A stretch of DNA of 64,000 nt. Origin: Emticicia agri. GTDB taxonomy: Bacteria > Bacteroidota > Bacteroidia > Cytophagales > Spirosomataceae. The stretch is from contig NZ_SEWF01000012.1 of the NCBI RefSeq assembly GCF_004168285.1, positions 103,252 through 167,251 on the forward strand. The letters are read 5' to 3'. Shown here in pieces: positions 51,890-60,638 of the stretch (positions are counted from its first letter, which is position 1; every line of letters begins with the position of its first letter). Both the position numbers and the translations under genes were made by a program. The notes under the pieces are model-generated. The model did no database searches, had not been told where the DNA came from, and saw only the letters and a program-made list of their open reading frames with translations.

Positions 51890-53311
51890 ATGAAAATAAC
51901 TTTTTGGGGAGCGGCAAGACAGGTATCAGGTAGTATGGTACTACTTGAGTTTGATGATGAATATAAGGTTTTAATTGATTGTGGTACTGATTTAGAAAGA
52001 GAAAACAACCCCGAAAAACCTAAGTTAGCATATGGCATTTTTCCATTCGACCCCTCATTAATAAACTTAGTAATCCTTACTCACGCCCATATCGACCATT
52101 CGGGTCAGATTCCTAATTTATACAAAGAGGGCTTTGAAGGGCAGGTTTTATGTACCAAACCTACGATGGATTTAAGCGAATTGCTTTTACTTGACTCAGC
52201 ATCGCTGAACCAGCGGAAGTTTAAGCTGATACATGACAGCAAGAAAAGGTCGAAAAAGAGAAAAGATGTCGATTCGAGAGAATTATACCTTGAAAGACAA
52301 GTGAAAGAAGCAATGGACAATTTTGTACCGATTGCTTTCGACCAGCGTTTTAAGTTTAAAGATGACGGCTACGTTACTTTTATTCCGGCAGGGCATTTAT
52401 TAGGGGCAGCCCACGTGTATATTGAGTTTTGGGAAGAGGGTCAGAAAAAAACATTAGGTTTTTCGGGCGATATAGGTCGTAAAAACTACCCCTTGTTAAT
52501 TGACCCGCAACCACTACCACCCGTTGATTACCTGATAACAGAAACTACCTACGGCGACCGCCACCATATTGACCAGGATGAAGCTGAAAATATTTTAGCC
52601 GGAATCATCCAGAAAGCCTGTATTGATGTGCCTGGGCGGCTCATTATTCCTTCTTTCAGTGTTGGGCGTACGCAGGCTATGCTATACACACTCAATAAAT
52701 TATATACCGAAAAAGGCTTTACGCCTATCAAGGTTTTCACTGATAGCCCGTTGGCAAAGGCCAGTTCAAGAGTGTATGAAAAGAGTGTAAAACTGCTCAA
52801 TAAACACGCCCGTACGTTTCATGAAGAAAATGAATCTTTGTTTGATTTCGAGAATCTGATATATTTGGAGTCGAATCAGGCAAGTAAAGCCGTTTCCAAT
52901 CATTCAGAGCCTTGTATTATTATATCGGCTTCGGGCATGGTACAGGGGGGTAGAGTTGAACACCATATTGAGGCTAATATCAGTAATCCTTATGCTACAA
53001 TTCTGATGGTAGGCTATGCCAGCGAAGGCACGCTTGGTTGGAAATTACTGAATGGCGAACGCAAAGAACTGAGCATTAGAGGGCAGAAATTTCCGGTAAA
53101 TGCCACTATTTTAAGAATTGATGTATTCAGCGGGCATGGAGATTTCAAAGATTTGACTAATTTCGTGGCCGCTCAGGATATAAATAAAGTAAAAAAGGTA
53201 TTTCTGGTTCATGGCGAGCATCTGACCATGCAGAATTTTAAACTTACACTTGAACAAAAGGGGTATCAGCAGATTGAGATACCTGACAAAGGACAAACTT
53301 ACGAAATTTAA
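51890..53311 (+). CDS. Beta-CASP metallo-beta-lactamase ribonuclease
   Basis: The 473-residue enzyme has the MBL zinc motif H65-A-H-x-D69-H70 (THAHIDHSGQ), a second His at GHLLGAAH and the D of FSGDIGRK. The beta-CASP insert carries the PSFSVGRTQ and ASGMVQGGR segments, and the RNA-specificity (RMMBL) domain ends with GHGDFKDL and FLVHGE. It matches the archaeal/bacterial CPSF-like subgroup and is likely an RNase acting on mRNA 3' ends; the specific targets are not known. It is 26 bp upstream of accA, so co-transcription is likely. Confidence 0.9.
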   Translation: MKITFWGAARQVSGSMVLLEFDDEYKVLIDCGTDLERENNPEKPKLAYGIFPFDPSLINLVILTHAHIDHSGQIPNLYKEGFEGQVLCTKPTMDLSELLLLDSASLNQRKFKLIHDSKKRSKKRKDVDSRELYLERQVKEAMDNFVPIAFDQRFKFKDDGYVTFIPAGHLLGAAHVYIEFWEEGQKKTLGFSGDIGRKNYPLLIDPQPLPPVDYLITETTYGDRHHIDQDEAENILAGIIQKACIDVPGRLIIPSFSVGRTQAMLYTLNKLYTEKGFTPIKVFTDSPLAKASSRVYEKSVKLLNKHARTFHEENESLFDFENLIYLESNQASKAVSNHSEPCIIISASGMVQGGRVEHHIEANISNPYATILMVGYASEGTLGWKLLNGERKELSIRGQKFPVNATILRIDVFSGHGDFKDLTNFVAAQDINKVKKVFLVHGEHLTMQNFKLTLEQKGYQQIEIPDKGQTYEI

Positions 53312-53337
53312 CAAAGCCTATATAGGTAATTCGTTTT

Positions 53338-54294
53338 ATGAGAACTCTTCTTGATTTTGAAAAACCCATTGCAGAGCTTGAAGCCAAACTTGATGATATG
53401 CAACGCCTGGCCGATGAAAATAATGTGGACGTGAGAGAGGCTGTGAGAAGTCTTTCGGAAAATATTCTTAATTTAAAGAAAGAAACTTTTTCGAATCTGA
53501 CACGCTGGCAGAGAGTGCAATTATCTCGCCACCCCGACCGTCCTTATACCTTAGACTATATTGAAAAAATATGTCAGGAGTTTCATGAACTGCATGGCGA
53601 CCGAACTGTAAGAGACGATCCGGCTATTGTAGGAGGTTTTGCAGACATTGATGGTAAAACCGTAATGCTGATTGGTCAGCAGAAAGGGCGCAAAACCAAG
53701 GAAAGACAATACAGAAACTTTGGCATGCCCAACCCTGAGGGCTATAGAAAAGCCCTGAGATTGATGAAAATGGCTGAAAAATTCAATAAGCCCATTGTTA
53801 CCTTAATCGATACTCCGGGTGCATTTCCGGGACTGGAAGCCGAAGAACGTGGGCAAGCCGAAGCCATTGCCAAAAACCTGCGTGAAATGTGTGTGCTAAA
53901 AGTACCTGTTATTTGCATCATTATTGGCGAAGGTGCCTCCGGTGGCGCTTTAGGCATTGCCATTGGCGATAAAGTGCTGATGTTGGAAAACTCATGGTAT
54001 TCGGTTATTTCTCCTGAAAACTGTTCGACCATCTTGTGGCGTAGCTGGGATTATAAAGAACAAGCCGCCGAAGCACTAAAACCAACGGCAACCGATATGC
54101 TTCAGAATAAATTAATTGATGGCATTATTGAAGAACCCCTCGGTGGTGCTCATCTTGATTGGGACGATATGTCAGATCGTTTAAAAACAAGAATCCTATC
54201 TGAAATTGAAGCCTTGGAAAAACAATCTCCACAAGAGAGAATTGATGCCCGCATCGAAAAATTCTGCTCAATGGGATTCTTTGAAGAAGCGTAA
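53338..54294 (+). CDS. accA: Acetyl-CoA carboxylase carboxyltransferase subunit alpha
   Basis: The 318-residue subunit, with AccD, transfers the carboxyl group from biotin to acetyl-CoA for fatty acid synthesis. The AccA hallmarks are present: an N-terminal coiled region ([16 protein letters not shown]), [58 protein letters not shown] and [16 protein letters not shown]. The length matches the family. It follows a beta-CASP RNase gene by 26 bp and is ended by a strong terminator. accD is not in the window. Confidence 0.97.
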   Translation: MRTLLDFEKPIAELEAKLDDMQRLADENNVDVREAVRSLSENILNLKKETFSNLTRWQRVQLSRHPDRPYTLDYIEKICQEFHELHGDRTVRDDPAIVGGFADIDGKTVMLIGQQKGRKTKERQYRNFGMPNPEGYRKALRLMKMAEKFNKPIVTLIDTPGAFPGLEAEERGQAEAIAKNLREMCVLKVPVICIIIGEGASGGALGIAIGDKVLMLENSWYSVISPENCSTILWRSWDYKEQAAEALKPTATDMLQNKLIDGIIEEPLGGAHLDWDDMSDRLKTRILSEIEALEKQSPQERIDARIEKFCSMGFFEEA

Positions 54295-54314
54295 GAATCA
54301 AATAATAAAATATC

Positions 54315-54350
54315 AAAAGCGAGTAATGGTTTGGGCTGTTACTCGCTTTT
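54315..54350 (+). terminator. Rho-independent terminator of accA
   Basis: AAAAGCGAGTAA (54315-54326) pairs with TTACTCGCTTTT (54339-54350) and continues into a T-run to 54353. Confidence 0.85.
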
Positions 54351-54359
54351 TTTGTCTAC

Positions 54360-54569
54360 TCACAATATCCCTATTGTAGCTGCATAAAGCATCGTTAAAT
54401 CAATGTGGTATAATTGTGCAATTTTAAGAGCGATTTGAAGTTTTGGTTGCACCTTGTCGCTCTCAAGGCGGCAATACGAACTTTGGTCAACACCAATAAA
54501 GTCTGCAACATGGGCTTGTGAATAACCCCTTTCTAATCTAAGTTTACGAAGTTTAGTTCCAAATGTCAT
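54360..54569 (-). CDS. XRE-family helix-turn-helix protein
   Basis: This 69-residue regulator is nearly all HTH: LRKLRLERGYSQAHVADFIGVDQSSYCRLESDKVQPKLQIALKIAQLYHIDLTML. There is no effector domain. It sits at the edge of an accessory patch and reads away from the broken cysteine-rich gene, with a 17-bp palindrome (54663-54699) in between, so it could control that locus (inferred). Confidence 0.85.
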   Translation of the reverse strand: MTFGTKLRKLRLERGYSQAHVADFIGVDQSSYCRLESDKVQPKLQIALKIAQLYHIDLTMLYAATIGIL

Positions 54570-54662
54570 AGCAAAAAATTGTTTATAAAGAGGTATTATG
54601 TAAATGTCGAAAAGATATTACAAAAAAGCAATTTTTACATTGATTTTTGATTATAAAAAAGT

Positions 54663-54699
54663 TATGCTAAAACGCATAACGATTATGCGTTTTAGCATA
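54663..54699. repeat. Perfect 17-bp inverted repeat
   Basis: TATGCTAAAACGCATAA (54663-54679) and TTATGCGTTTTAGCATA (54683-54699) with loop CGA. There is no poly-T tail for a terminator on the plus strand. It lies between the XRE gene and the broken Cys-rich gene and could be an operator, an attachment-like site or a cruciform. Confidence 0.55.
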
Positions 54700-54746
54700 G
54701 AGTTTCATAGGAGCTTTACTTATACTTGCATAGAATTTAATTAATA

Positions 54747-55408
54747 ATGGTTGTCAAAAAGAGTTGAATGTTCCAACACAAACTGTTACTACACTAAAAC
54801 AAGTTGAAGAATCCCAAAATCTGAATTTTTAAAAAGAAAGTCAGACTAATACAAATTTACTTGAAATTGAAAAAGTTGAGGCCTATCCTTTAAATGATAA
54901 TTTCAAGAATAAAATAAAACTTAATGAAATTGAAAAGGAGTTTGGAAAACTAAATACTAATCACTCGCAACGAACCATATTAAAGAACAGAAAAGATATA
55001 AGCTACGTTATTATACCGTTCCAAAATTCAAGTAACTCGCTATTTATATACTTAAACGATAATGAAAAAATTACTCTTTTCATTTTTGAGTCAAATTTCA
55101 AAGACGCTAAAAACGGAACTTTTTATATTAAAGATGTTGAAAAGACTGTAATAATCCATGAAGTTTACTCTGATGGAAAACTCTTTTTAAATAATAAAAA
55201 TGGTCGAATAAGGAAGGAAAATGAATGTTATGCTTGTGTTACCACAGGATACAATATTATGAAGAATGCTTGCGAAAGTGATCCAATTTGTGATATCGCT
55301 TGCGATTTAGCTTCTGTAACGTGTAAAGCCACTTTTTTAACAACTGCTTTAGCTACTTGTACCAGTGGATCTTGCAGCCCTGCTTGTCCATGTAACCCTT
55401 TTGATTGA
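54747..55408 (+). pseudogene. Broken gene for a Cys-rich secreted-peptide-like protein
   Basis: A frame of about 220 codons runs to the TGA at 55406. It lacks a usable start and is interrupted by an in-frame TAA at 54830 (LKQVEESQNLNF, stop, KESQTNTNLLEI...). A possible original ATG at 54747 is in another frame. The last 62 residues are strikingly cysteine-rich: CYAC ... NACESDPICDIACDLASVTC ... CTSGSC ... CPC, ending NPFD, with 12 Cys. The layout resembles halocin-C8-like/Cys-rich bacteriocin precursors, but I cannot confirm a family. Two tiny membrane-protein genes follow. Confidence 0.6.
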
Positions 55409-55415
55409 TTTTTCT

Positions 55416-55601
55416 ATGAAGCCAAAGTTAATTATTATATTATTTTTATCCGGTTATGTTGTTCTAACTATTGGGATTGCATTATTTTCTATCAATCATA
55501 GAGATATAGGAAGAATATTTATGGTAGCAGGCTTTGCAGTTTTTACTATTTGTATTTTTGGTCTTATATCTTTGCTTTATAAAAAATATTTCAAGAAGTA
55601 A
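55416..55601 (+). CDS. Small two-helix membrane protein
   Basis: The 61-residue protein has two membrane helices (LIIILFLSGYVVLTIGIALF and IFMVAGFAVFTICIFGLISLLY) and a basic tail (KKYFKK). Start: ATG at 55416, 8 bp after the stop of the Cys-rich gene; an upstream in-frame TTG exists at 55365 but overlaps that gene. Position and size suggest a bacteriocin immunity or accessory protein; this is inference only. Confidence 0.55.
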   Translation: MKPKLIIILFLSGYVVLTIGIALFSINHRDIGRIFMVAGFAVFTICIFGLISLLYKKYFKK

Positions 55602-55607
55602 TCTTTA

Positions 55608-55669
55608 TTGGTTAGGATTTATAGTACTCATGGTTCAATGCTTAAAAGTGAACTATAAATTCTAACCAA
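55608..55669. repeat. 18-bp inverted repeat (terminator-like)
   Basis: TTGGTTAGGATTTATAGT (55608-55625) and ACTATAAATTCTAACCAA (55652-55669) pair at 17 of 18 positions around a 26-nt loop, 7 bp after the previous gene. It may terminate transcription of the small membrane protein gene; no poly-T tail follows. Confidence 0.5.
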
Positions 55670-55744
55670 ACTCCTTCAATAAACTGAAAATGGCTATTCA
55701 TGTTTTAGATTAGCCTATGTTAATAATAGATTAATCAGATTATT

Positions 55745-56026
55745 ATGAAAAATATATTGGCTTTTTATCGGTTGACATCAACCCGACCTTATATTATTAC
55801 AATAATCTTTGTTTTTCTGTACCTGTTAATTGACATATTAGTAAGTAATCTTATTTTAAGATTTCAAATACGAGTATCATTGATTTTTTTATTGTTGCTT
55901 ATCGCCATTTTCAATTACATAGGTACCTATCTATTCAATGATAACGAATTACGCACCAGAAGGTTAATTACTTGTATAGTTGGTATTGCTTTTATTATAT
56001 TTTATATTATTTATTTTGAGCCTTAA
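55745..56026 (+). CDS. Small three-helix membrane protein
   Basis: The 93-residue protein consists mainly of three membrane helices (IITIIFVFLYLLIDILVSNLIL, VSLIFLLLLIAIFNYIGTYLF, LITCIVGIAFIIFYIIYF). No family is recognised. It is AT-rich compared with the neighbouring genes and sits in the same accessory patch as the broken Cys-rich gene, again suggestive of an immunity-like protein. Confidence 0.5.
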   Translation: MKNILAFYRLTSTRPYIITIIFVFLYLLIDILVSNLILRFQIRVSLIFLLLLIAIFNYIGTYLFNDNELRTRRLITCIVGIAFIIFYIIYFEP

Positions 56027-56149
56027 AATATATCGTGAAATGTCCCTTTTAGTATTGCATATCAAAAAAAGTAGTTTCAGACTCCATGGCCTTGATTGAT
56101 GTGTAGTCATTTTTTTTATTTCCGAAGTCTTGTTCTGCAAAATATTTCG

Positions 56150-56187
56150 AAAGTGTCAGACGTTTAACAACAGTTTGACACTTTTTT
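56150..56187 (+). terminator. Rho-independent terminator
   Basis: AAAGTGTCA (56150-56158) pairs with TGACACTTT (56176-56184) and is followed by T residues. It ends the accessory patch before the HAD gene. Confidence 0.7.
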
Positions 56188-56213
56188 AATGCTCAATCTC
56201 TACCAAAATCTGT

Positions 56214-56834
56214 ATGAAAGTAAAAGCCGTTATTTTTGACTTCGGAAACGTTATCATCAACATCGACATCCCTCGTACCTTCCAGGCCTTTGCCAGTCTT
56301 ACAGGCAAACGACAAGCAGTTATTGAAAAACTCGTTTTAGAAAATCAGCTATTCAGACGTTATGAAACCGGGCAGTTTACTGATATTGAGTTCAGAGAGA
56401 TTGTCAGACAAACCGTTGGCTTTCCGCTAAGTGACCATGAAGTGGATAGAGCATGGAACTCTCTTCTGCTGGATATTCCGCAGGAAAGAATTGATTTTTT
56501 GATAGAACTCCGTAAGAAATATCCAATTTACTTATTGAGTAATACTAACAATATTCATATTGAGGCTTCAAACTCATACCTAAAAAAAACATTTGGCTAC
56601 CGACACCTCGACGAATTATTCGACCAGTTGTTTCTGTCTTACGAAATCGGCATGTGGAAACCCGATGCCGAAATCTACCATTATGTCCTGGAAACCATTA
56701 ACCTGAAACCTCACGAAGTATTGTTCTTAGACGATAATCCTCATAATATTCAGTCAGCAAGTGCTTTAGGTATGCAAACAATTTTGGTAGAACCACCAAC
56801 TTGTATTACTGAATATTGTAAAACGATTTTTTAA
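56214..56834 (+). CDS. HAD-superfamily hydrolase
   Basis: The 206-residue phosphatase-like protein has motif I D9-F-G-N (VIFDFGNVIINID), motif II LLSNTNNIH, the Lys of motif III in GMWKPDAEIY, and motif IV LFLDDNPHNIQSA. The second Asp of the usual DxD is a Gly, as in YihX-like phosphatases, which still use D9 as nucleophile. The substrate is probably a sugar or nucleotide phosphate. It is 33 bp upstream of the site-2 protease gene. Confidence 0.87.
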   Translation: MKVKAVIFDFGNVIINIDIPRTFQAFASLTGKRQAVIEKLVLENQLFRRYETGQFTDIEFREIVRQTVGFPLSDHEVDRAWNSLLLDIPQERIDFLIELRKKYPIYLLSNTNNIHIEASNSYLKKTFGYRHLDELFDQLFLSYEIGMWKPDAEIYHYVLETINLKPHEVLFLDDNPHNIQSASALGMQTILVEPPTCITEYCKTIF

Positions 56835-56867
56835 ATCGTTTCTTTGCACTTCAATTATACTTAGCTA

Positions 56868-58004
56868 ATGAAGCAAAACCGAACGTTACTGATACAAATT
56901 ACCCTATTTATCGTTACGCTTATTACCACAACAATTACCGGGGCTGAATGGATTTTTGGCAATTCATTCTTTTTTGGTTCAAATCCGATGGGGTGGGATG
57001 AATTAAAGGAAGGCCTTAACTATTCGATTCCTTTTTTGGGGGTTCTCACCATTCATGAATTCGGGCACTACTACGTGGCAAGAAAGCATAAAACAGAGGT
57101 AACACTCCCATTCTATATCCCTTTATGGTTAGGTGGTCTTAGTTCTACCTTTGGCACTTTAGGTGCATTTATCCGTATCAAAGAGCGTATCCAATCACGA
57201 GTAAAATATTTTGATATTGGCATTGCAGGCCCTTTGGCAGGTTTTGTAGCCGCTTTGGTTGTGCTTTGGTATGGATTTACCCACCTGCCAAGTCTTGATT
57301 ATGTTTTCAACCTGTTTCCGCAACTCAACCAGTACGGCATGGAGTACGGAAAGTTTCTGGAAACCACACCTGATTATATTTCCATCAAACTTGGAGATAG
57401 CCTGTTGTTCAGATTTTTTCAGGATTATATAGCGGTCGGCGACCTTCCTCACCCCTATCTTTATACCAACTATCCGATTATTTTTGCAGGCTATTTATCA
57501 CTTTTCTTTACGGCTCTCAACCTTTTTCCTATCGGGCAGTTAGACGGCGGGCATATTCTTTATGGTTTAATTGGCGACAGAGCTTTTAATATCGTGTCTC
57601 CTATCCTGTTTACAGCCTTTGTATTTTATGCAGGTTTAGGCTTGTTTAAAGTAGATGAGTTCTTCATGCCCAATACAGATATTATCTGGAAATTTGCCCT
57701 CTATATTGGCTTTACCTACCTATGTTTTTCGAGAATTTCGGAAAATCTTATCACAAATCTTCTGATAACCCTGAGTGTTATTGCGATTCAGTTAATAATC
57801 ACGTATTTTTACCCCACAGTTGAGGGGTACTCAGGATTTTTAGCTTTTGGTTTAATGATTGGCCGCTTCTTAGGAATCTATCACCCTCCAACCCACGACA
57901 AGAAACCGCTCACCTTAGAAAGGCAGATTTTAGGTTGGCTTGCGCTGTTGATTTTTATTTTGTGCTTTACACCAAAGCCATTTATTATTATACAAAATGC
58001 TTAG
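56868..58004 (+). CDS. Site-2 protease-family membrane metalloprotease (M50)
   Basis: The 378-residue zinc protease has about 8 membrane helices. H63-E-x-x-H67 (TIHEFGHYYVAR) binds zinc, and the third ligand Asp226 sits in the LDGGH motif (FPIGQLDGGHILYG). It cleaves within membranes, classically releasing regulators; the substrate here is unknown. The gene overlaps the next one by 8 bp, implying coupling with the acyltransferase. Confidence 0.9.
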   Translation: MKQNRTLLIQITLFIVTLITTTITGAEWIFGNSFFFGSNPMGWDELKEGLNYSIPFLGVLTIHEFGHYYVARKHKTEVTLPFYIPLWLGGLSSTFGTLGAFIRIKERIQSRVKYFDIGIAGPLAGFVAALVVLWYGFTHLPSLDYVFNLFPQLNQYGMEYGKFLETTPDYISIKLGDSLLFRFFQDYIAVGDLPHPYLYTNYPIIFAGYLSLFFTALNLFPIGQLDGGHILYGLIGDRAFNIVSPILFTAFVFYAGLGLFKVDEFFMPNTDIIWKFALYIGFTYLCFSRISENLITNLLITLSVIAIQLIITYFYPTVEGYSGFLAFGLMIGRFLGIYHPPTHDKKPLTLERQILGWLALLIFILCFTPKPFIIIQNA

Positions 58005-58563
58005 TTGGCTATCAAAATCCATTTTCAGGCTTGCCGGATGGAAAACAATTGATAATCTACCGCCTGACCTGAAAAAGGGTATGTTTGCCGTAGCACCGCA
58101 TGCCACCTGGTATGATTTTCTGGTTGGTGTAGGAGCACGCTCTGATTTAGGGAAATCTATCAAGTATCTGGGCAAAGCCGAACTGTTTCGTCCGCCTTTT
58201 GGTTGGCTATTCAAGGCTTTGGGTGGTACACCCGTGATACGCTCGCATAGTACAAACTTTGTACAACAGGTTGCCGAAACCTTTAACAGGCATGAAAGGC
58301 TTCTGGTGGCTATTGCTCCCGAGGGTACACGCAAAAACGTAGCAAGGTTGAAAACAGGCTTTTATTATATGGCTCATGCAGCCAAAGTCCCTATCGTTAT
58401 GGTGGGTTTCGACTATCCCAAAAAAACCGTTTTTGTTGAGAAGCCATTTTATACGAGCGGAGACTTTGAAGCAGATATGAAAAAATATTTTATTCCTTTT
58501 TTCAATCAGATTGAGGGTACAAAAAAAGATTGGTTAGCCAATTACGAAAAAGGGGAGTTTTAA
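57997..58563 (+). CDS. 1-acyl-sn-glycerol-3-phosphate acyltransferase-like protein (PlsC family)
   Basis: The 188-residue protein carries the catalytic HX4D motif (H35-A-T-W-Y-D40), a GGTPVIRS segment and the binding motif E109-G-T-R (APEGTRKNV). It is shorter than typical PlsC enzymes (about 240) and has no obvious N-terminal membrane helix, as in the MTB12/small acyltransferase subgroup. It would acylate a lysophospholipid or related acceptor. It overlaps the upstream protease gene by 8 bp. Confidence 0.85.
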   Translation: MLSWLSKSIFRLAGWKTIDNLPPDLKKGMFAVAPHATWYDFLVGVGARSDLGKSIKYLGKAELFRPPFGWLFKALGGTPVIRSHSTNFVQQVAETFNRHERLLVAIAPEGTRKNVARLKTGFYYMAHAAKVPIVMVGFDYPKKTVFVEKPFYTSGDFEADMKKYFIPFFNQIEGTKKDWLANYEKGEF

Positions 58564-58602
58564 ATAAATTGATTAATTAATGAGCAGGTTCATCCGGGTG
58601 CA

Positions 58603-59772
58603 ATGAAAAAACAAACACAATCCATAAGAATTCAGACCAAACGTTCACAATATAGAGAACATTCTACACCACTATTTCTGACCAGTAGTTTTTGCTTTGA
58701 AGATGCCGAACAGGGAAAGGCCTTGTTTGACGAAACACTGGAGGGCAATATCTACTCCCGTTTTTCAAATCCATCAGTACAGGAGTTTGTTGACAAAGTT
58801 TGTATGCTCGAAAACTGTGAGGAAGGACTGGCTACTGCTACGGGTATGGCAGCCGTATTTGCGGGATTTGCCGCACATCTTAAATCAGGCGACCATGTGG
58901 TTTCGTCAAGAGCATTATTCGGTTCTGCGCATCAGATTCTTACACAAATATTGTCTAAGTGGGGGGTTACCCATACTTACTTAGATGCAACTGCACCAGA
59001 AAGCGAATGGGAAGCGGCAGTTCAGCCTAATACCCGAATGATATACTTGGAAACACCATCGAATCCGGGATTGGAACTGGTTGATATGGCTATGGTTGGG
59101 CGTATTGCTAAAAAACACAACCTGATTTATTATGTGGACAACTGTTTTGCGACACCTATTATACATACCCCAACCGACTACGGTGCCAACCTGATTGTAC
59201 ATTCGGCCACCAAGTTTATGGATGGCCAGGGGCGTGTATTAGGGGGGGTTATTACCGGAACAAAAGAACTGATAGCACCTGTACGTTTCTTTTGCAGACA
59301 TACGGGGCCATCAATGTCGCCATTCAATGCCTGGGTATTGTCTAAGAGCCTGGAAACACTCGAAATCAGAATGCAGAGACATTGTGAGAATGCCATTAAA
59401 TTGGCAAAGGCATTGGAGAAAATGGAGGGCGTTATAAATGTAAAATATCCTCACCTGCCTTCTCATCCACAATATGAACTGGCGAAAAAACAAATGAAAG
59501 CTGGTGGAGCGATTGTTACTTTTGAATTAGAGGGTGGATTTGAGCGGGTAACCCGTTTTACGCAAAAACTGAAAATTGTTTCGTTATCGTCAAACTTAGG
59601 CGATTCCCGTACCATTATTACCAACCCTAATACAACTACCCATAGCAAATTACCGAAAGAAGATAAAGTAAAATTAGGTATTACCGAAGGTTTAATCCGC
59701 CTTTCAGTAGGCTTAGAAGATGTCAGTGATTTAATTGCCGATTTTAAACAAGCAGCTAAAAAGAGTATGTAA
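58603..59772 (+). CDS. metZ: O-succinylhomoserine sulfhydrylase-like (Cys/Met metabolism PLP enzyme)
   Basis: The 389-residue enzyme belongs to the trans-sulfuration PLP family. The PLP Lys is K204 (VHSATKFMDGQG), preceded by the Asp in YYVDNCFATPII. Other landmarks are YSRFSNPSVQEF, ATGMAAVFAGF and SLGDSRTIITNP. The N-terminal RTKRSQYREHSTPLFLTSSF is typical of the MetZ/O-acetylhomoserine branch, which makes homocysteine directly from sulfide. This complements metH at 36 kb, which methylates homocysteine. MetZ versus cystathionine gamma-synthase cannot be resolved from motifs alone. Confidence 0.85.
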   Translation: MKKQTQSIRIQTKRSQYREHSTPLFLTSSFCFEDAEQGKALFDETLEGNIYSRFSNPSVQEFVDKVCMLENCEEGLATATGMAAVFAGFAAHLKSGDHVVSSRALFGSAHQILTQILSKWGVTHTYLDATAPESEWEAAVQPNTRMIYLETPSNPGLELVDMAMVGRIAKKHNLIYYVDNCFATPIIHTPTDYGANLIVHSATKFMDGQGRVLGGVITGTKELIAPVRFFCRHTGPSMSPFNAWVLSKSLETLEIRMQRHCENAIKLAKALEKMEGVINVKYPHLPSHPQYELAKKQMKAGGAIVTFELEGGFERVTRFTQKLKIVSLSSNLGDSRTIITNPNTTTHSKLPKEDKVKLGITEGLIRLSVGLEDVSDLIADFKQAAKKSM

Positions 59773-59780
59773 AAAGCCCT

Positions 59781-60152
59781 ATGACTGTTGAACAACAATA
59801 TATTGCAGAGATAGTTAAAGCTGAAAACATCAGAACTTTTACAGTTTTTAATAAACTGACCAATACGCTTTTTTTTGAGAAGGCACAGGCTCAGGAAGAA
59901 ATACTTTTGCTGAAAGCGAATATAGAATCGCTCAATAAAATCATAAAAAGCAAGGACGAGGAGATAAAAAAATTAAAAATAAAGCAAAAAAATCAAGATT
60001 TTATTGAAAAAAAACAAGAAATTAAAAAAGAAAGTGTTAAAATTGTAGCTAATAAAGTACGACAGTCTGAAGAAAAGGCTCAATTGAAGAAAATAATAGA
60101 AGATTTAATACAAGAGATTGATGTGTGCGTTGAGTTGCTGAACGAAGAATAG
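59781..60152 (+). CDS. Coiled-coil protein upstream of zapA
   Basis: This 123-residue protein is almost wholly helical and Lys/Glu-rich, with a heptad-like coiled coil (about 30-110). It has no motif I can name. It lies 8 bp after metZ and 35 bp before zapA; in Bacteroidota a small coiled-coil gene commonly precedes zapA, and a cell-division role (ZapB-like) is conceivable but not shown. Start ATG 59781. Confidence 0.6.
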   Translation: MTVEQQYIAEIVKAENIRTFTVFNKLTNTLFFEKAQAQEEILLLKANIESLNKIIKSKDEEIKKLKIKQKNQDFIEKKQEIKKESVKIVANKVRQSEEKAQLKKIIEDLIQEIDVCVELLNEE

Positions 60153-60187
60153 TTTAACCTAAAACAGCCCTTGAAGGTGAATCAACA

Positions 60188-60484
60188 ATGGCAGATAGTG
60201 AAAAAATAGAAATCAATTTAAGGGTACTACAAAGGGTAGTTACGCTTAAAATTCAGCCTGAGTTAGAACCTTATTTTCGTAATGCGGGTAACTTCGTTAA
60301 TCAACGCCTTAATTTTTATATGAAAAAAAATGAAGAGGGTGATATGGATTTTTTAGACTTTCTAATCATTGTCGCCATTGAAGGAGTAGTTGAAAACCAA
60401 AAAAATCAGGATAAATACCTTTTGTTGCAACAAGACCTCGACAAACGGTTAGAAGACCTCAGTAATCGCCTTACTCTCAATTAA
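60188..60484 (+). CDS. zapA: Cell division protein ZapA
   Basis: The 98-residue protein has the ZapA fold: an N-terminal beta strand/helix (KIEINLRVLQRVVTLKIQPELEPYFRNAGNFVNQRL) and a C-terminal coiled coil (KYLLLQQDLDKRLEDLSNRL). ZapA stabilises FtsZ filaments at the division ring. Length is normal. It is between a coiled-coil gene and rny. Confidence 0.85.
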   Translation: MADSEKIEINLRVLQRVVTLKIQPELEPYFRNAGNFVNQRLNFYMKKNEEGDMDFLDFLIIVAIEGVVENQKNQDKYLLLQQDLDKRLEDLSNRLTLN

Positions 60485-60485
60485 T

Positions 60486-60595
60486 ATTCTACGTTTCTTC
60501 ATCAAAGCTGTTCTGCTTATCTGTCAATCAAATCATTTTTGATAGGGTTTTGTTTGGGCTGTTGTCCCATCATAGCCGGACTCTATGCAACAAAA
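60486..60595 (+). ncRNA. ssrS: Possible 6S-like RNA between zapA and rny
   Basis: The 154-bp gap between zapA and rny holds small hairpins: ATCAAA/TTTGAT, GGG/CCC around 60570 and CATAG/CTATG around 60575-60590. From memory, Bacteroidota genomes carry their 6S RNA (6S-Flavo) next to zapA and before rny. I did not see a long continuous stem here, so this is a positional call; boundaries are approximate. Confidence 0.35.
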
Positions 60596-60638
60596 ATGGT
60601 TTTTGTATCATTCTTAATTTTTTAAAACATATAAATTG

